64,000 nt of DNA from Camarhynchus parvulus (GCF_901933205.1 NC_044600.1:5060501-5124500), one strand, 5' to 3'; shown: positions 36,773-50,303, counted from the first letter of the stretch. Notes: a model not told the origin generated them from the letters alone. Numbers and translations are program-made.

Positions 36773-37213
36773 TTGGATTGGGCCCACAATGTCATGTGGT
36801 AGCTCAGTAAATTCCTGCTCTCTGGGGCCAGGGGCAGCAGGAGATGTCACCTGCTCGTCCCTGCAAGTGTAGAAGCTCCAGCTTGCACAACAGGCAGTGG
36901 AAGGAGAGTAAAACCCTCCCTGCAGAGCTGCCAGGGAGTCCTGCTGGGTTATTTCTGTCCTTGGACATGGTCAGGCAGGAGTTTGGCTCAGGAAGGGCTG
37001 GAGCCAGGTGCAGCTGTGACACCACAGGAGCATCCCTAAGCCTGAGGCTGCTGGGGTGGGATTCAGAGCAGCCTGAGGGGCTCTGGCAGGTGCAGCTCTG
37101 CAGCCACGTGGGAAATTTGGGAATGGCTGAGGCAGGAGGTGACGGAATGATGCAGGACAACCCTTCCCTGACCTTGCTCCAGTGAAAACCCATCGATCAG
37201 GGGTTTAAATCAA

Positions 37214-37290
37214 CCTGCTCTGGTTGAAGATTCCCTGCCCATTGCAGGGAGCTGGAGTGAGATGAGCTGGAAGGTCCCTTCCAAGCCTGG
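37214..37290 (+). mobile_element. CR1 LINE 3' fragment, short
   Basis: Only GAGATGAGCTGGAAGGTCCC and TTCCAAGCC remain of the tail. Confidence 0.55.
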
Positions 37291-38074
37291 GGACCTGCAG
37301 CAGGGTGTGGAGCAGCAGGACACAGCCCTGGCTCCCTCATCCCAGCCTGGGGAGCTCCTGCTGCTCTTGGCAGCTCCCAGGCTCGCCAGGATTTTGGGAA
37401 GTGCTGGATCAGCTGTGGGTGGGACTCACCTGTGCTATAAATAGCTGTCCTCTGCCAGAGCAGCCCTTGGGCTCAGAGTCAGCAAAACATTCCAGCACGT
37501 GCTCACTCACGCCCAGACCTTGGCAGAAGTTGAGCATCTGCTTATTTTCAAGCCTGCACTTCTAAATTTTGGGGACTGGATGGTGCTGCCATGGGATGGC
37601 CAAGCTGGATGTCAGTTCTGATGGGTTTTGTTGACTACCTGGAGCTCCAGGGAACGCTACCTTCAGCTCTAACACTTTAAAATAACAACAAATAGTCTAA
37701 AGCTGAATATATGGGAATAAACATTCCCACAAGTCATCTGCTGTTAATTTAAAGTCAAATCAATTCATTTTAATCCAAAAGCAGCAGAGCAGCTTTCAGC
37801 CTCTGAAGACCATTGAATATTACACTTGATATCATCAGTAAAAAGGATTGCAGGGCATGTTTTATTTCACCAAGAACACTGAGTGCTTTGCCAAACTCTC
37901 TCTCCTGAGGGTCACTGCAAATGTGTTCTCCTGCTTTTCATGCAATGTGGTTGTGCAACTCTTTAACTATTCCTGCAATTTTAGCTGGGAGGCTTCTATA
38001 ATGCAAACGTATCTTGGTCTCACAGATTTATCTCCCCCTTAATAAATGAATTATGAACAACCTTCCTTTCTGGG

Positions 38075-38379
38075 CCTGAAGGGGCTCCAGGAGAGCTGGA
38101 GAGGGACTTTCCCTGGAGGGACAGGACATGGGGGAATGACTTTGGGATGAAGAAAGTGAGATTTAAGTTGGATATTGGGAAAAAAATCTTGGTTGTGCGG
38201 ATGGAGAGACCCTGGCACAGAGCAGCTGTGGCTGCCCCTGGATCCCTGGAAGTGTCCAAGGCCAGGCTGGATGGGGCTTGGAGCAACCTGGGATAATGGA
38301 AGCTGTCCCTGTCCATGGCAGGGGGTTTGAAATGGATAATCTTTCAGGTCACTCCACATTCCATTCCATGATTCCATAA
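38075..38379 (+). mobile_element. CR1 LINE 3' fragment
   Basis: About 300 bp: GATTTAAGTTGGATATTGGG, GGAAGTGTCCAAGGCCAGGC, TGGAGCAACCTGGGATAATG and a terminal CCATTCCATGATTCCATAA. Confidence 0.95.
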
Positions 38380-39954
38380 CCTCACATGTGCCACGCTGCC
38401 ACAGGAGATTTTTACCTGACACATGGGAACCAATCTCTTCCCAGCAGAGAAGGTGCAAAGTGAGGAGCTCACCTAAATCCCTTGGGCAAGTTGGGCTGTG
38501 CCAGGCCTATGTTAAATTAAATCAGGAAACAGCAAATGGACATTGCTTGCATTAGACCTTCATTTACCTTTTCTTCTGCCTCACTCGGAGGAAAGACCTC
38601 GGTGGGAAGCAGGAACATTGGGCAGCTGCCTCTGAGCCCTGGGTGTCTTTGCCATCTTTGATTCCCTGCAGTTGCTCGGCGTGAGTTCATTTATCTCCTT
38701 AAAGGAGGAATTCCTATTTTCACAGGGTGATTAGCAGGCTGATGGAAACATGGAGAGAGCAGAAACCCAAATATTTAGGCAGAGCCATAAAGCACTTCCC
38801 AGATCCGGCCCCGCAGCTGCAGCAAACGCTGCTGGTTTTCGGGTGACACATTTGTCCTAAGGGATAAATTGCTGGAATAGCTTGAAGGGAGCACTGGGCA
38901 GGGCAGAGCTGCACTGACAGCCACCAATGGGGTGTTCTGGCCTCACTGAGCTGTTCCCAGTCAGTTGTTGTTGTCCTGGTGTTGGGTCCCTGTAGGAATG
39001 ACGGGTGTGGTGGAGCTGTGCCAGAACACCGCAGCTTGGCTGGGACAAGGGACAGCCCTCTGGGGACAGAGAGCTCTCCAATTTTGGGTGGCTGTAGGTG
39101 TCCCCCATGGATGTACTTCAGGGCTGAGGATGATTCCATACATCTTCCTCTGGCACATGGATGTTCAGCAGAGCAGGTGCCAGCCCGGCTCACGCACTCC
39201 GGATTTAATAAAGATCCACAGTGTTGCTGCTGAAAACTCTGAATCAGTCGAGTCCTGCTTGATTTCTCCCTCCCTTTCAGACTTCCCAGCTAATAATGGG
39301 CACATGGAAGTGATTAACAGAGCCTCGTGTGGCTGTTCCTTGTTGTTTGTGCTCCCTCAACGTGAGCTTTATCTCCCAGCACGAGGGGGACGTGTTTGGC
39401 ACGTTGGACCCATCAGCTTTGCCAGCTGCAGGGACAGCACCAGCTCCTCCCCGTGCCCCTGGAGCAGGAAATTTCAGATTTTCTCCTGGTGATAAATGTG
39501 TGGCTTTAATAACCAAGATAAGCTCAGTCTTTGCCTGCTCTGTGCAGTTTTTGTGTTGCTTCTCCTTTGCTGAGCAATGCCTGAGGTGGGTTTCATCTTG
39601 AGCATATTCTTGTGACCCTCCATGTCCTGCCATCCATCAGCAAGTCCTGGTGGATTCATGTCAAATGGCAAAATTGAGGATAGAGGGGTAGAATCAATGA
39701 AAATGTTAGAAAAACTTTGCATGTCCGTTAAGAAATCTCATTTTCTTTGACACACATTTACTAGAAAGTTGGAGCTCGGCTCCACGTTCTGTCCAGCTGG
39801 CAGCCAGTTCACAAAGTCATCCAGAAATTGTTTGGAAACCCTGTTATTGACAACAGTAACCATTAACACACCCAATGAGCTAAAACATAAGGCACATATG
39901 GGTGAAAATAAATGCAGGGCATGTGTCTGTTTTGTGGAAATTAAAGGAAATTAG

Positions 39955-40083
39955 GAATCATGGAATCACAGAATGGTTTGGGTTGGAAAGGAACTTGAAG
40001 CTCATGTTGTTCCACCCCCTGCCATGGGCAGGGACAGCTTCTACTATCCCAGGTTACTCCAAGCCCTGTCCAGTCTGGCCTCG
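39955..40083 (-). mobile_element. CR1 LINE 3' fragment
   Basis: Begins with an intact reverse tail, AATCATGGAATCACAGAATG, then GTTTGGGTTGGAAAGGAACT and TACTCCAAGCCCTGTCCAGT. Confidence 0.95.
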
Positions 40084-43000
40084 TAAGACTGAAAATATGG
40101 AATTTTGAAGATGGTGAGGAATTCTGCCAGGAGCTTGGGTGGATCTCACACAGTTTCAGATCTTTGTTAAGTTCTACCAACCAACATTGATTTTTTTTTC
40201 CTTTTCTACCTTCTTTTGACCCAACTTACTCCAAACCCTTCTCAGCTGAAGAACAGCCCCCTGGAAGGGCTGCTGGCATGGCTGGATTTTCTTGGGCTTG
40301 TTTGCATAACTTTGGATGTGCTTTTTAGGTCTGGAGTGCTTGTTTTGATCTTTGTTTGAATAATACTTGGAGTGTTGATCCATGACGTGGTTTCCTACAG
40401 CCTCCAAAGAGGTACAAGATAATAAAAAAGATATTGTTGGGTTTAGGGGTTTCTTTAATTAGTTCTTTAATTTATATCTTTAACTCAGTGCTGCCAAAGC
40501 CACCACTAAACTGTGTCCCCAAGTTCCACACGTCTTCTAAACACACAAAGGGCATTTTGTGGCGATTATAACTTAAATTATTTGGTTTCTCTTTCTTTGT
40601 GGCTGGAAGTCTGGGAGTTTTTGGGCATTTCCTAAATCCATTAATTTATGGGAAAAGCACCACTGAGTGATTGGGAGCTGGGGAAAATCCTCTCAATGTG
40701 AAAAGCCAAACCTAAATGCAGAGACTGAAGCAAATGTTCATATGCTGGCAAAACAAAATTATTCTGTTTTCCTTTCTTATTCATGCATTTCTGGGAAAGA
40801 AGTGGGGAATTGTCAGTTAATAATCCATAAAAATGGTGGCAGAGATTAAATCACAGAGTACCCAGGGCCATCACATCCATCCTCTCTCCCTGTTCTGGGC
40901 TTTCCACCTTGGAGTGGTGGAAACTCCTCATTTCCACCCCCATTTCCATCCTTATTTCCACTCCCATTTCCTTGGAGTTCAACCAAGCACAGCTTCATCT
41001 CCTGGGAATGTTGTGGGGGTTCTCCCTCCAGGGATGCACCTGCTAAGAAGCACCAGGAAATCTGGTAGGACCCCATAGTATGGGAAGGAGAGGTGACTCA
41101 GCTTCTCAGCACAAAAGGGGGACACACGTTGTACAAAGAGACACACAGGTGTGTGGGGACTAATGGGATCTCCCCACCAAAAACCTCTTTTCCTGTCTGT
41201 TGGACCACAAAACCCAGGCAGAAGAAACACCTGGTGCTCCAGGGGCTGTTTTTCAGGTTGCTAAAACAGGAAAGGAGCAGTTGTACCATGAAGACAACAC
41301 AGCCAGCAGCACCCAGGTCAGCACACACCTCTTCAGTTCCACTCCTTGTGTAAAATCAGCCTTAAAATGGGCTGAAGTTGTACTTTTGTTTAGAAATAAT
41401 AAATGGCAGAGAAATGCACTCACCAGAGAGCTCTGGTCTGATCTTTGGGCTCTTCCACGTGGTCTGCCCTCATCCACAAAGTACAGGAGCAGATGCCTTT
41501 GGAATATTCCCTTAGGATTGCCTGGAGTGCTCTTGTCCAAGGCAAACCCCTGGCTCATTTGCTGGGCCAGCAATGAGCCACAAAGATCCTTTCCATTAAT
41601 AAAAAAATCCCAATTCTATATCAGCATAAGGTTTAGTCCCTCTTCTTGTTTTGAGTGACTCTTTGACTGTTTGGAAGGAAGTGATCAGGTATTCTGGAAA
41701 TTCAATTAATTCCCTGGGTCACAGGGTAGTCCTAAGACAAGGAGTTAAACTTGTTTCCTTTTCCCTTGTTTTTAAGCTCATTTTCATTGTGTCCAGAGCA
41801 TAGCTGAGATAAGCTCTGCAGTAAACACACATCAGGACCACATTCTGCAAGGAAACATATTTTTGTCCTTTTTTTCCCCTTAAACCAGGGCTTCAACTGG
41901 ATCCTTGTCTAATTCTCAAGGTCATTGTTAAATATTTTAAATACTTGGTGACATGCCAAACTATTTTCATTGCCTGAAGTTTTCTCCTTGGAGAATGCTT
42001 GCAGACAAGGAAATGTGTCATCTTCAGCAGTTGTGTCAAAGAGAAACCTGCCTTGACAAGCATTTTTGTGACTCAGGAACTTGTTTTATTTATATTGAGT
42101 AGGGCTCAATATTTGTATTATATAAAGTTTTATTTACATTGAGTAGGACCAAGTGTCTTGGCATGTATTTAATCACCAGCAGCAGTATTTAATTTAATTT
42201 AATTTAATGTATTTAATCTCTGCAGCAGGACTGTGGTTATTATAGGTTTTATTTATTAGGGGAAAATGGTCTTATTGCTGTGCTTTGTATTAAATCTGGG
42301 CTGAAACCATCATGAGGCTTTATATGGGCCTGGATGAAGCAGGGGAAGGCCTGATAGCCCCTCCTGCTGAAGGCACATTCCCTCTGCAGGAACATCCACA
42401 GTCTTGCCTTTGGGAAGGCAAATGGGATTAATTGAGAGAAAAGTGGATTTTTCCTTTCTTCACATCCAGTTGTGGGAAATAATTTTGCAGCGAAAGCCTC
42501 TCCCAGGCAGGGCAAGAGCTCCTTGGCGGTTTGTGTCAGGCCTTAACCTACACTGGAATAATAATGCCTGAGCAAGCCTGGGTCTTGTCACAGCTTGGTT
42601 TTATCTTTTCTCAAGTTTATTCTGGGAAAAAAAAGAATTAAGATCTTTCTGTGACACCCTTTCACCATCACTTTCCTTGAGGAAGGACCTGAGGGAGCTT
42701 AAATGAGGTTGGAGTTTGCCGCAGGCCTGTGCTCCTGACTGAGTATGGAGATTGATCAAAAATGCCCAAAGGATGAATTTATGGTTGGTCTGATTGGGAA
42801 TTCTGATTTGCTCAGAGGAAGGAGCAAACAGAACTTTCCAAAGCTTCATTATGAACAGGTAACACAATTGTATTTCTTTTGTGAAAGCAAAGAATTATGA
42901 GTCAGAAAAAAAATGAGTTTGACTAAAACCAATCATTTTTATTTCCCTCCAAGCCCTAATTTTGATTTCTGGAGGTGATTTACAGTGAAACCCCAAAGCC

Positions 43001-43101
43001 TCTGGAAGCACTGGGCCTTATTCCTGTTACAGGGCTGGCCTGGGCTTCATTCCCCTTGGTTTTTCCATGAACAAAGCTGGTCAGGCCTGGCACAGCTGTG
43101 C
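40084..43101. other. No gene recognised
   Basis: Unique sequence. A Lys-rich open frame of 77 codons at 40174-40407 (minus) has AT-rich codon use and no recognised domain, so it is not called. Confidence 0.5.
42184..42217. repeat. TTTAA-type short tandem
   Basis: TATTTAATTTAATTTAATTT: a five-base AT unit repeated about five times. Confidence 0.85.
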
Positions 43102-43202
43102 ATGTGGCACTTGGGGACATGGGGCAGGGCTGGTTTGGCAGCACTGAGGGAATGGTTGGACTTCATTGTCTCAGAGGGCTTTTCCATCTTAAATGATTCC
43201 CT
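43102..43202 (+). mobile_element. CR1 LINE 3' fragment
   Basis: GTGGCACTTGGGGACATGGG, AATGGTTGGACTTCATTGTC and CATCTTAAATGATTCCCTGA; the CR1 type with a GGGGACATGG block. Confidence 0.88.
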
Positions 43203-43854
43203 GAGCCTGGGCTGGGTTTAGAGGGCAACGTGCCCCATCCTAATGGGCCACTGGCTGTGGGGACAATGTGGGGACAATTTTCTCCCAAGCGTGGACATTT
43301 CTGGCTGAGTCTGTGACAGTGAGAAGAGCACTGAGCAGAGAAAGGCAGGACATGGTGTGGGTCTGACATCTGCCACTGTCACCAGCAGAGTGGCCTCTGA
43401 TGAGGCAGGGAAGGGCTGCCTGGAGGTGTCTGGCCATAATTAAATAACAACAGCAATCATCTTGAGGGATTTAATGAAAAAGGTTACAAAACATGGCTTG
43501 CTTTGTAGAGAAAACAAAGATCTTTTATTTTGCAACTAATTAATCCCTTCTTTCCCCCTTTGTGGCTTTTCCCCCTTCCCAGGAAAGAAGAGAGTAGAAA
43601 TTGAGATTAATTTCTTTAATTTCCTTGTCCTTAATGAAAATTTAGGGAGATCATAATTCACATGAGCACATTCCATGGAGCGAGGAGAGAAGAGTGAGGG
43701 GAGAGGGTGAGATTCCCAAGATTTAGCAGGTGGAGCCATCACTGAGCCCCAGAGGAGGTTGGAGTGATGCTTTTTGGGGCTCTTGGCAGTTTTGGAGTAT
43801 TGATGTGGCTACAAACTGGCACAGCTTTAGGAGAGAGGCAAAAGGTGGTGACTA

Positions 43855-43934
43855 AAAACCTGACTGGATGAAAACCTGACTGCCCCAAAACCTGACAGGA
43901 TAAAAACCTGTCTGCCTAAAAACCTGCTCTAACC
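43855..43934. repeat. 16-bp minisatellite, five copies
   Basis: AAAACCTGACTGGATG and four variants start every 16 bases from 43855; the AAAACCTG half is invariant and the rest varies. Confidence 0.92.
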
Positions 43935-46104
43935 AGCAATAGAGAGGTTCTGGGGAGGTGTCAGTGGGGATATTATTTCTTTATGATCTCTTCTCTGGCC
44001 GCCTCAGTATTTGTTTTACACAGCTGCCTCCAACATCTGCTTTTCATCTCTGCTCTCTGTCCATGTAGGTATTCAAAAATGCCTTCCTTCTTCCAGCTGC
44101 TTTCTGTGCCTCCTGCCTTGTCAATGAAACGTGCAGATAATTGAATTCAAAAATCACTTTAAAACAGGTTACTGAGTCTTTTACACCCAAGTTATTAAAG
44201 GAGTAATGTCAGCTGCCTTCTACACAAGGGAAGGTGGAAAAAAAGAGCAGCCTGAGTCTGAAATTTCTTAAGAATCTGAAAGGAGGCTGAAGCCATTCTG
44301 TAGTTCCAGTTTGAGTTTTCCCACCTTCCTACTGGATGTATTTTAAGCTGTTTTCCAACCTTTCCTCTGAGCACTTGGAGTAATCAGATCCCAAGCTGTG
44401 GTTCAGCCTGTGAGCCCAGGATCCACCTCTGGAGCATTGGGATTCCTGGGAGAGCATCTCCCTGTGGCCAAGCATCCAGCCCTGGTGTCAGAAATCCCTG
44501 ATTTTGGCACTGCTTCGCATCAAAATGTCTCAGTCCTGGCACAGCAGGTCCTGGCAGCTGTAACTGAGCCCTGGCATGGCAGGTCCTGGCAGCTTCACCC
44601 CGCTGGGAGGGGGGTGTTGCACGAGTGGGGCTTTGCAGTTATTCCATCTCACTTTCAGCCTGAAGTGCTCTCCCTCCTCCCTCCTCCCCGGGACACGCGG
44701 GGTTGTTGCTCTTGGATTAAGGAGCTGCAGCTCCGAGGCTTTTCTCAAAAGCAAATACAACTTTTGACCTCAGTGAGGAGCAGATTTTGCCTGGATCCAA
44801 GGCCAGCAGCTCCACTAGTCTCCTGATGCCTCCTCCCTCTCATTTTCACTGCAGCCTCCTTGGAGAAAAACCTTTTTCTTCACAGAAAATCCCTCTGCTT
44901 TTGATGTTTTTCCCATTCTTTTTTATTTATCTCCTTGGGCAGAGCTTGCCCTTGGAATAACACCCCTCCACACTGCAGTATCTGTGTGTCCCTGGGGCTG
45001 AGCTTCTCCTGCATCTTGGATCAGCCACAGAACAGGCAAATCTGAATTTCCTCATGTAAGTGATCAACAGTGAGGTTTGGAGCCCCAAGACTGAAAATTG
45101 GGCAGAAAATACTCCCAGGCTTGGGGGGAAGGGGGGGGGGGTGGTCTGAAGCATAACCCACCTTCCAGCCTAGAGGAAAAATGGGGTTTGCATCCCCTCC
45201 TTCTCCTCCTCCTCCTCCTGTTTTCTCTCCTCCTCTTCTTCCTCAAAGTTACGATGGCCAAACAGCCCATCATAAGGAAAGGAGACTGGAAAAAAGCTGC
45301 CAGGTTATGGCTCTGATGTCTAAAAGGTGTAGGGGATTTTAAGAAAAGTAAGAAGGAGCAGAATTGGAGCCAGATGGGATCAGGGTCCCCAAGGTCTGGA
45401 GGTCCCCAAACCAGCCCTGAGTGGAGCCCTGAGGTCAGTGTCCACCTGGATTCACATCCCCTGGTTTTGTTTAGCAGGCAGAGGAAAATCTCCTGTGCTT
45501 CTGTGCCTTCCTCCATCTGAAAATGTAAACTATGGTAAAGTATCTGCTTATAGTGTGACCTCTTCACTTGAGTGAGGGGGTTCTGTTCTGGCGTGAATTC
45601 CAGCAAACCATGGTGTTTACAAGGAAAATGCCTTTTTTTGGTTTTCTCATGCTCCCTTGGGGGAGAAACTGGAGAGTTTTCATGGCTCACCCAGGAAACT
45701 TGAGGGAATAAATATTCCTACTCCACTGTTTTAAAAAATAGAAGAAAAAAGAAATGAACAAAAATAAGTTTTAAATAGTTGTTTGGTACCACCTGTGGTG
45801 ACACATCTGCTCGGAGTTTTAAACCAGGGAGGTGCTGGATTTTCCACCCAAACTCAGGTTTGCAGCAAACAGGAACAAACTCAGCCCTGCCAGGGCTTGG
45901 AGCTGGCAAGAAGTTGGGTGCCCCAGGTCATTATTTCTAAATTCCAGGAGGGATTTAGCCCACTCTGGGGACAGGGCTGTGCTGGACAGACAAAACCCTT
46001 CCCGAAGGATTCTGGCTCCCCACCGTGGCAAGAGCACGAGTTGGGCTGGGGAATGTGCCAGGGGAGGCAGCCCTGGGTGATGAGGTTGGAGCTGCACGGG
46101 AAGG
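43935..46104. other. No gene recognised
   Basis: Unique sequence plus the poly-G and CT-rich tracts at 45.1-45.25 kb. Confidence 0.5.
45121..45245. repeat. Poly-G run and CT-rich simple sequence
   Basis: A run of twelve G near 45130-45141, then a CTCCTC-rich tract at about 45196-45245. Such tracts are prone to sequencing error. Confidence 0.85.
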
Positions 46105-46208
46105 TGATGGATGGGCTTGGAGCAGCCTGCTCTAGTGGAAGGCATCCTGCCCATGGAGTGGGTTTGATTAGATGGCCTTTAAATCCCTTTCCAACAGAAC
46201 CATTCTGT
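46105..46208 (+). mobile_element. CR1 LINE 3' fragment
   Basis: GGATGGGCTTGGAGCAGCCT, TAGTGGAAGGCATCCTGCCC and CCTTTCCAACAGAACCATTC. Confidence 0.9.
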
Positions 46209-46967
46209 GGTGGCCACAGGCAACTGGGAGTTGCAGCCCCTGGGAGGTCCAGCTGCTGTTCCAGGAGCTGCTTCTGCATAGGGCTGGGGGAAATGACAGT
46301 TCCTGTGAGGGACAGGCAGTCCCACACTTCTCCCATGGTCACCCGGCTCTGTAAACAAACTTCCATGTGCCTGGAGACAGATCAGAGCCCAGGACTCCAT
46401 CCCTCTGCTCCTCAGCACGCTCAGGGGAAAGCCAAGAGCAATAGATTTATGGAATCCAAACATCACAAATGCAATTTATTTACACTGCTGATGCCAAAAG
46501 GAGAAGCAGATGCTTCTGATTTGGATGCCTGTCCAGCCTAATTTCAGGAAAACATGGGGGTCAGTGTGAGGGAAAGGGAGGAATCAAAACATTGACTGTG
46601 TCACCCCAGTTACAGTCCTGGTCCATGCCTGTCCCATCCTCACTGACGTGTGTGCCAGCTGTCCAGGAACAGCCTCCAGAGCAATCCCATTTTCCCTAGT
46701 TCTGCTGTAAGATATCCATCCAGGATGCCTCCTGCAGGGCCAGAGGGTTGCAGAGCAGTGCAGGGCAATGGCTTGTTCTGACTCAAGCCATCCTGGGCAC
46801 AAAGGAGTGGATAACCAGCCCCCGGGGGATTTACCTGGCAATTGCAGCATGCAAGGGAGAGGTCCCAAAACAAGGTGTGAATCAAGGGGAATGGTGTGGC
46901 CACTGAAAGGTGAGTTTGGCAAGCAAATGTGCAGCTGGCTGCGACCTGCTGCCTCCTGTGCCCCCTT

Positions 46968-47255
46968 GTGGGATCACAGACTGGTCCCTTGGAAAGAGAC
47001 CTTAAAGCCCATCCAGTGCCACCCCTGCCATGGACACCTTCCCCTGTCCCAGGCTGCTCCAAGCCCTGTCCATCCTGGCCTTGGACACTTCCAGGGATCC
47101 AGGGGCAGCCACAGCTTCTCTGGGCACCCTGTGCCAGGGCCTCCCCACCCTCCCAGGGAAGAATTCCTTCCCAATACCCATCTAACCCTGCCCTCCTCCA
47201 TCCTAAAGCCATTCCCCCGGTCCTGTGCCTTTGCCCCAAGTCTCCAGGCAGTGCC
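46968..47255 (-). mobile_element. CR1 LINE 3' fragment
   Basis: GGGATCACAGACTGGTCCCT, CTGCTCCAAGCCCTGTCCAT, TGGCCTTGGACACTTCCAGG and AGGGAAGAATTCCTTCCCAA in reverse orientation. Long frames of 277-286 codons overlap it on both strands but are not genes. Confidence 0.95.
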
Positions 47256-48361
47256 GGAGCAAAGCCGGGCTTTCCTTCGGGCTGGTTTGGTCTCCCTCTC
47301 CCAGCAGAGGGCACGATGTGCAAGCGAGAGCGATGATCCTTGGCCAGGAGCGATTCCAGGAATGATGCAGCAAACGGGAACAAGAGCCAAAAGCTCTCGC
47401 TCAGACGGGACGTGTCGGACACGGCGTGTGGTTGGGGTGGCCAGGGCCACTCACTGCACCCAGCCGGGGCCAAACACCTTCATGCGCTGTCCAGAGCACT
47501 TGGTTTCGTTATTAAACACCCCCGGAGGTCCTTTAAGTGGCATTCAGAGAAACGGCTGTGAATGCAAGAAAATGGAGCCAGCATCTGTTAGAAGAAACCA
47601 AATTGCCCCTAATTTTCCGGAATTTTGATCTCGAGAGAGCAACATTTCCCAAGAACATTCAATGTCCTTTAACGTGATTTACTGCAGGGAGCAAACCCAT
47701 CTCCTCAATTCAATTGGCTCTGTGGGTGGTGTGAGGTCTAAATCCAAGTGTTTGGATTACTGATGCTTCAGGAAACTCATCTCTAAAAATGACTAAGCTG
47801 TAGAAAAATACCTTCCTGCCCGAGTCTTTCCTTCTCCCTGGATTATTATCAAACTTTCTTTGAAAGAGGTTTCCCAGCAAAAGGAGGGGAAAAATTCCCT
47901 TCTTGCCTTAATCATTAAGTAAGGTAAACATACTGTGTAACCTCAGCTCCAATTTTAGGATTTTGGTCATTCCTATGACATGGGAATTTCCCTTTCATAG
48001 GCAGCCTTACTAATCTGTTTCAAAAATTCTTTTATTTCACCTTTCTGCTTTCATGGTGTTGCTGCAGTGATGCAAGTCCTGGCTGGCTGACACTCATGTA
48101 CAAGCAGTGAAATCTAAATCACTTTTCTTCCAAGAGGCGAAGTTTACACAAATCCAATGTCCTGGAAGAATCTCTTGTGAGAGGGAAATTCCTTCCTTCA
48201 GCTGCCCTATGCCAGCTGTGATGTGCCCATCCATGCTCCCACTGGAACTCCCTGTTGCAGGGATGGGTGCATCTCCCTGCACCCCAGAAAAGTCTCTTGT
48301 TGTCCTGGAGAGGATGGATTAGGGGCTTGGTGTAGGAAATAGCTCCAAGAGAAACACAGGT
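47256..48361. other. Some CpGs, no gene recognised
   Basis: CpGs are more frequent at about 47260-47530 than around it, but no promoter or exon could be tied to them. Confidence 0.4.
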
Positions 48362-48518
48362 GCTCCAGAGAAGCTGTGGCTGCCCCATCCCTGGAAGTGT
48401 CCATGGATGGACGGGGCTTGGAGCAACCTGGGATAGTGGAAGGTGTCCCTGGCCATGGCAGGGGGTGGATTAGATCCACCCTTTCCTACCCAAACAATTC
48501 CATCATTTTTTGATTCCA
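48362..48518 (+). mobile_element. CR1 LINE 3' fragment
   Basis: CAGAGAAGCTGTGGCTGCCC, TTGGAGCAACCTGGGATAGT and CCCAAACAATTCCATCATTT. Confidence 0.93.
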
Positions 48519-48896
48519 AGCTCTTGGCAAAGGCAGATTCTGAGCTCTTCTGCAGAGAATGGCCTGACCCCACAGCCACAGCTACATCAACCATCAGGAG
48601 CCAGCCAAAACGACTCAGGGAATCATATCCAAGTGGAGAATAAAAATAGCTCATCTGCTTTAGCTGAACTGTAGAGAAGCCTCTTTATTGCAAGGATCTG
48701 GAATCTTCAGATGAGGATGTGAACAAGGGCAATGGAGGGTCTGTCCTTGACTGCAAAGTGCTTTGGGTGTCCCAGCCATGCAGACCTCTCCAAGCCTGGT
48801 GTTCTGCCCCAGAATTTCCTTGTGGAGCATCTCCTTCCCTTTCATCCTGACCACTGCCACAGACCCCTGCTGCCCTCAGGAGGGACATTGGGTCAC

Positions 48897-48943
48897 CAGA
48901 AAATCATTGAGGCTGAAGGGATCTCCAAGATCACCAAGTCTTA
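48897..48943 (-). mobile_element. CR1 LINE 3' tail, very short
   Basis: AAATCATTGAGGCTGAAGGG then ATCTCCAAGATCACCAAGTC, the last 45 bp of a CR1 in reverse. Confidence 0.75.
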
Positions 48944-49805
48944 TCTGAGCTGTTCCATGTGCAGATGTGGCACCAGCCAAGGGAAAAGCTAAAGGCCGCT
49001 CATTCTCCTGGGAAATCACTTCCTCCCCTTCTGGGGGTGTGCACAGGGCAGCTCTTGGCCCTGGGGGACAGCAGGAAGGGCTTCCCCACACAGGACCCAT
49101 CAGCAGCACAGCAAAACCACCAGCAGCCCCTGGGTCTTCCCTGATGGCTTTCTGCTGACAGGGGGAACTCTTCCAATTATCAGTTTGATCATCCTGTGCA
49201 GGGTTTTGTTTCCTCTCCATCTGTCAAGGTGATCAGAAGTGGGGCTGAAGGGGACCAGCTGCCAGGAACTGCACCACAGCAAAACTGTGACTCTGCTGAG
49301 ATGGGGCAGGAGATAGAACACCCCCGGTGTCACTGGGTTCTCTCTGTCCCTCTTAGCCAATCAAGCAGTCAAACGTGGTCTAAATGTTCACCATAAAAAC
49401 CTTGCCAACGTGGGCTGTAACAAAATAATAATCTCCTCTAGATCTCTCTAGCAGAACCTCAGCAAAAATACATAAATAATGTCCAGACTTTAACAAAATA
49501 CATTTTTATTAATTACAGCACTTCAAGTAACATTTCATCTCTCCTGGGAGTCTCTCACTTCAGGCTTCAGGAGCAAGAACAGGTTATCACAGTGCATCAA
49601 GTTATTAGGACATCCTTCCTGCTGATGGGATCAGCTTTGATTGGGAAAGTTCATCCAAGGGTTTAATTGACTTGATTACATTTCTGCTCTGATTTTACTG
49701 ATCCCAGCCCTTGGCAGAGCTTCCTTTTGAGTCTCCTGAGAAGCAAAGTCAGTGGTCAGCACTTGCTGCTGATGCTGCACCCACGAGCTGAGGATGGCAG
49801 AAAGG

Positions 49806-49897
49806 TCTGGGAATGGTACAATGATTTGGGAATGGCAGAATCATCTGGGGATGGCAGAATGATCTGGGGGTGGCAGAAAGATCTGGGGATGATGGCG
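49806..49897. repeat. 19-bp minisatellite, four copies plus a partial
   Basis: TCTGGGGATGGCAGAATGA and variants start every 19 bases from 49806. Confidence 0.92.
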
Positions 49898-50303
49898 GAA
49901 ATTCAGTCTCTCCTCACCACAGCCTGTACCTGGAGGTCCCATGGGAATTCAGGAGGATTTGGAAGTGCCCATGGCCATGTGTGCATTGGGCAGTGTCAGA
50001 GGTATCTGGAACATTTTGTGCTTTGCTGGTAAAATCCCAGAGTGTTGAGGAATCAGCAGCTGGGAACAGCTCTCACACATCCACCCAAGCCCCAGTGTGG
50101 TCAGAAGGACATTGGTTGCCATGATCTTCCACACCACTGCCAGGGGAGGTGGGACAGCTCTGCTAATGCCAGCAAATCCCTCTCTGCCTCAAAACCCACA
50201 GCCATGGCTCTGGGTGCAGTACATGGAACCCTCCACACAGGGGGGTTCTCAAACTCTCTCTCCAAGGGCTGAAGCAAACAGCTGCGTTGCAGCTTTCCAC
50301 CCT

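Noticed and set aside
40174..40407. Lys-rich 77-codon minus-strand frame
   Set aside because: AT-rich codon use and low complexity; no family resemblance or supporting splice sites.
46640..47628. Overlapping open frames of 277 (minus) and 286 (plus) codons
   Set aside because: They cover a CR1 3' fragment and its flanks, overlap each other on opposite strands and show no protein family pattern; GC-rich repeat sequence explains the lack of stops.
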